Shown piece by piece: positions 61,685 to 64,000 of a stretch of 64,000 nt of DNA; position 1 is the stretch's first letter; each line of letters begins with the position of its first letter. Below the pieces are notes generated by a model, which was given only the letters and a program-made list of their open reading frames with translations, searched no databases and was not told the DNA's origin. This stretch comes from Cellvibrio sp. PSBB006. GTDB taxonomy: Bacteria > Pseudomonadota > Gammaproteobacteria > Pseudomonadales > Cellvibrionaceae. The DNA is taken from positions 4,028,001-4,092,000 of the forward strand of contig NZ_CP021382.1 of the NCBI RefSeq assembly GCF_002162135.1. Reading direction: 5' to 3'. The position numbers and the translations under genes were made by a program.

Positions 61685-62151
61685 AACCGATATTATTCAT
61701 CCTCTTGTTGGTTAACGGTGCTGCTGAACCAAAAGACCATCGTTGTCACAATCTCTGACTTCTTCCTTTCTTGCTGTAATCAAACTCGCTGACGTTTGAA
61801 TGCCTTCATGCGTCAATCGAGTATCTCCTCATCATCATGTTTGTTTTTTCCTTTCCTGCTTTTGTTTCACCAGGGATACGATAAGCTAATTTTCCGATTT
61901 GCATATTGTGCAAATCTTTCAGCGCCTGTAAGACACGGAATGAGTCAATAGCGACATTTGATTCAGGACAGGTTGTTGGCGTGGTGATAAATATCATTCG
62001 ACGGGTTTCAGTAGTGTTTGGCAGGGCATAACAAGGTTATAGATAAATGGCTTGCGGGGGTGGGGTTGGCAACAGGCGTTTTGGGAATTTTGCACTACAC
62101 TGAGTCAATGTTTGTCTGGTTTTTTTAGCGCCTGTTTGTCAGAGATAATCC
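61685..62151. other. Intergenic region before the sensor gene
   Basis: This 467-base stretch has no gene that I can support. A minus-strand frame at 61806-61997 (63 codons) has no ribosome-binding site and no recognisable fold. No repeat, terminator or tRNA was seen. Confidence 0.4.
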
Positions 62152-64000
62152 ATGCCTTATGAAAAGATAAAACGCCTGTTCCGGGTGATGCCTTGGCTGT
62201 TGGCTCTGGTGCTGACCGGCGTATTTGTGGTGCTGCTGCATTATGAATGGCGACAACAGGACAACTTGTGGCGGGAGCGCCTGGGGTTGGGTGTCGAGAT
62301 GTTGGCGGTGCAGGTGGATATCAATCGCTGGCACCTGACACGACAGGCCGTGCAAGGTGCGGAGCTGATTGCGGCGAACCCGCAAATCCTGGCGACCATT
62401 CGCGCCGCCTATGCTGTCCATCAGGATGATCCCAATGAAAGCAGTGCTGATATGGCCTCAATACGCGCTGAGCTGGAGCGTCAACTGCAACCTTACTGGC
62501 GCGATCTGAAAGCATTAAACGCACGCTATCTGCAAGTGAGTCTGGCACAGGAAGCTACCGTGTTGTTGCGTATGCATCGACCGGAACGTTTTGGTGATCG
62601 GCTGATGCATTTGCGCCCGCTGGTGATGGATGTTTTTACCACCGGGGAAATTGGTGAGGGGATGGAGGTGAGCCGTCATGGTGCAGGATACCGGGGCGTG
62701 GTACCGGTGTTTCCTGCGGATAATGCTGGCAGTTCACCGATTGCGGCCATCGAAGTCGGGATAGGTTTACTGGCTCACCGACCCCATGCCGAAGGTTCCG
62801 GGCGCGCCATCTTATTAGCGCCGGAGATATTCAATACCGTATTGTGGGACAGGGCGCGTGCTGAACTGACGCTGCCGGAACAGCGGACCGAAAAACAGTG
62901 GCTGCTGGAAAATTTTTCCGATCCGATATTTGAGCATTGGTATCTTGATGGCCTGTTGCCCGATCCGTCGCGTCCGGGGTATCGGATGGTGACCTGGCAA
63001 GACAAAGTATATTTAATTCATTCTGTGACGATAAAAGATTTTCTGGGCGAAGCTGATGCGCAGCGGCCACCGGTTGCCGCCATCCTCAGTTGGCGGGATA
63101 TCTCCAAAGAGCAGGCCATCTACGACGAGACGCGTCGTTATACCTTGGTGAAATGGTTATTTGCATTGCTCCTGGCGCAGGTGATGATGTTGCTTTTATG
63201 GCACTTTACTCGCCGCTATATTCGCGCGCTGATTGACGAGCATCGCATCCAGCTGGAACAGGAACGCGACTCCAGCGACATGGCTCGGCAACGGTTGCAG
63301 TTGGCATTAGCCAGCAGCGACTCGGGTTTTTGGGAGTGGGATATCGTCACCAACAAGGCCACCTTTTCACTGGAATGGAAACAGATCTGCGGGGTGCCGG
63401 TGGATCATCCGGTCCAGAACGATGGGGAAGAATGGCTGAGCCGTTTGCATCCCAATGATAAAGAGCAGTGTGTGAATGACATGACTCGCCATATTAAAGG
63501 CGAAACGCCCATGTTCGAAAATGAACATCGCCTGCGTATTCATGACGCTTCATACAAATGGTTTTACACCCGCGGTAAAGTGGTTGAGTGGCTGCCGGAT
63601 GGACGCGCCGCACGAATGTTAGGTGTCTACACCGATATTTCATCGCGCAAAAATAATGAACTCACCATCTTGCGCCAACAGGCAGCGCTGCGTGCGCTGA
63701 ACGAAATCGCTTCGCTGCCCGCCGTAGAATTTGAAGAACAATTGCGTCGTTCGTTAATTCTCGGTGCGCGTCATCTGGGCATGCAATACGGCATCATCAG
63801 CCGGGTAAAAAATACCGATTACACCATCCTGGTGCAAATTTCTCCCGACGCACGTTTTAGCGATGGACAGCAACTTCCTTTGCAACAAACGCCCTGTGGA
63901 ATAACCCTTGCGGATGGTGATGTCGTCGCCGTGCAGCGCTTTACAGATTCCGAGTTCGCTAACCATCCCGCGCACACGGTATTGCAACTGCAATCTTATA
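62152..64000 (+). CDS. dCache/PAS/GAF sensor protein, 5' part
   Basis: An open frame of 616 codons running out of the window, starting at ATG 62152. TM1 (about 12-30) and TM2 (about 325-350) bracket a periplasmic dCache_3-type sensor domain with LLRMHRPERFGDRLMHLRPLVMDVF, GAGYRGVVPVF and SPIAAIEVGIG. A cytoplasmic PAS (about 380-500: SGFWEWDIVTNKATFS...WKQICG...RLHPNDKEQC...YTDISSRK) and the beginning of a GAF domain (from about 520) follow. The output domain lies beyond the edge, so it could be a histidine kinase or a diguanylate cyclase. Confidence 0.82.
   Translation, partial: MPYEKIKRLFRVMPWLLALVLTGVFVVLLHYEWRQQDNLWRERLGLGVEMLAVQVDINRWHLTRQAVQGAELIAANPQILATIRAAYAVHQDDPNESSADMASIRAELERQLQPYWRDLKALNARYLQVSLAQEATVLLRMHRPERFGDRLMHLRPLVMDVFTTGEIGEGMEVSRHGAGYRGVVPVFPADNAGSSPIAAIEVGIGLLAHRPHAEGSGRAILLAPEIFNTVLWDRARAELTLPEQRTEKQWLLENFSDPIFEHWYLDGLLPDPSRPGYRMVTWQDKVYLIHSVTIKDFLGEADAQRPPVAAILSWRDISKEQAIYDETRRYTLVKWLFALLLAQVMMLLLWHFTRRYIRALIDEHRIQLEQERDSSDMARQRLQLALASSDSGFWEWDIVTNKATFSLEWKQICGVPVDHPVQNDGEEWLSRLHPNDKEQCVNDMTRHIKGETPMFENEHRLRIHDASYKWFYTRGKVVEWLPDGRAARMLGVYTDISSRKNNELTILRQQAALRALNEIASLPAVEFEEQLRRSLILGARHLGMQYGIISRVKNTDYTILVQISPDARFSDGQQLPLQQTPCGITLADGDVVAVQRFTDSEFANHPAHTVLQLQSY

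Noticed and set aside
61806..61997. 63-codon minus-strand open frame
   Set aside because: No ribosome-binding site and no recognisable fold; kept only as a remark in the intergenic entry.

Overview
The window looks like a chromosomal segment of a plant-polysaccharide-degrading gammaproteobacterium, most likely Cellvibrio or a close relative. The evidence is a serine-linker lipoprotein GH10 xylanase, a GH115/GH43/GH3 xylan set with xylose isomerase and xylulokinase, a Xanthomonas/Caulobacter-type TonB-dependent receptor with flavin halogenase-like genes, and the smpB-ratA-rnfH neighbourhood. This assignment is inferred from gene content; no 16S gene, tRNA, CRISPR array, transposase or prophage gene was recognised.

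Region 1 (1-13.5 kb) is the most unusual part. Six flavin-dependent halogenase-family genes form two similar triads. Each triad is an intact halogenase, a degenerate paralogue that has lost catalytic motifs, and a second intact halogenase. A TonB-dependent receptor and a divergent cupin/JmjC-like oxygenase gene lie between the triads. The first gene is cut by the window edge.

Region 2 (13.5-29.8 kb) is a glucuronoxylan utilisation locus. On the minus strand it has a GH10 xylanase lipoprotein, a GH115 alpha-glucuronidase, an RspA/ManD-type mannonate dehydratase, a GH43 lipoprotein, a free-standing ExoP-type galactose-binding-like protein, a XylE-like sugar porter and a NUDIX-type regulator. 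On the plus strand it has xylB, xylA and a GH3 beta-xylosidase-type enzyme. Together these would cut xylan, remove glucuronic acid and arabinose/xylose decorations, import the sugars, and feed xylulose 5-phosphate and 2-keto-3-deoxygluconate into central metabolism.

Region 3 (29.8-33.6 kb) has a sigma-54 activator. It is divergent from a near-perfect -24/-12 promoter that precedes a small winged-helix-like gene and a secreted chalcone-isomerase-like/TonB-C fusion.

Region 4 (33.6-51.3 kb) is mostly housekeeping: acnA, an MFS sugar transporter, two NSS-family symporters, smpB, ratA, rnfH, small envelope proteins, an M14-like peptidase with an alpha/beta hydrolase, and chrA. An AT-rich secreted GxSxG protein interrupts the usual ratA-rnfH pair.

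Region 5 (51.3-60.6 kb) has a TauE-type exporter and a compact seven-gene operon: BlaI-type repressor, M56 peptidase with a His/Cys-rich extracytoplasmic loop, TolC-like protein, His-rich lipoprotein, adaptor, CusA/CzcA-type pump and DUF3147 protein. It reads as a metal-responsive efflux system with its own dedicated BlaI/M56 regulation. Its predicted promoter sits inside a 16-bp-arm palindrome.

Region 6 (60.6-64 kb) has two tandem small CxxC paralogues, a ribbon-helix-helix protein and the 5' part of a dCache/PAS/GAF sensor protein. Two dispersed structured repeat families occur twice each (21.4 and 33.5 kb; 27.2 and 47.85 kb).
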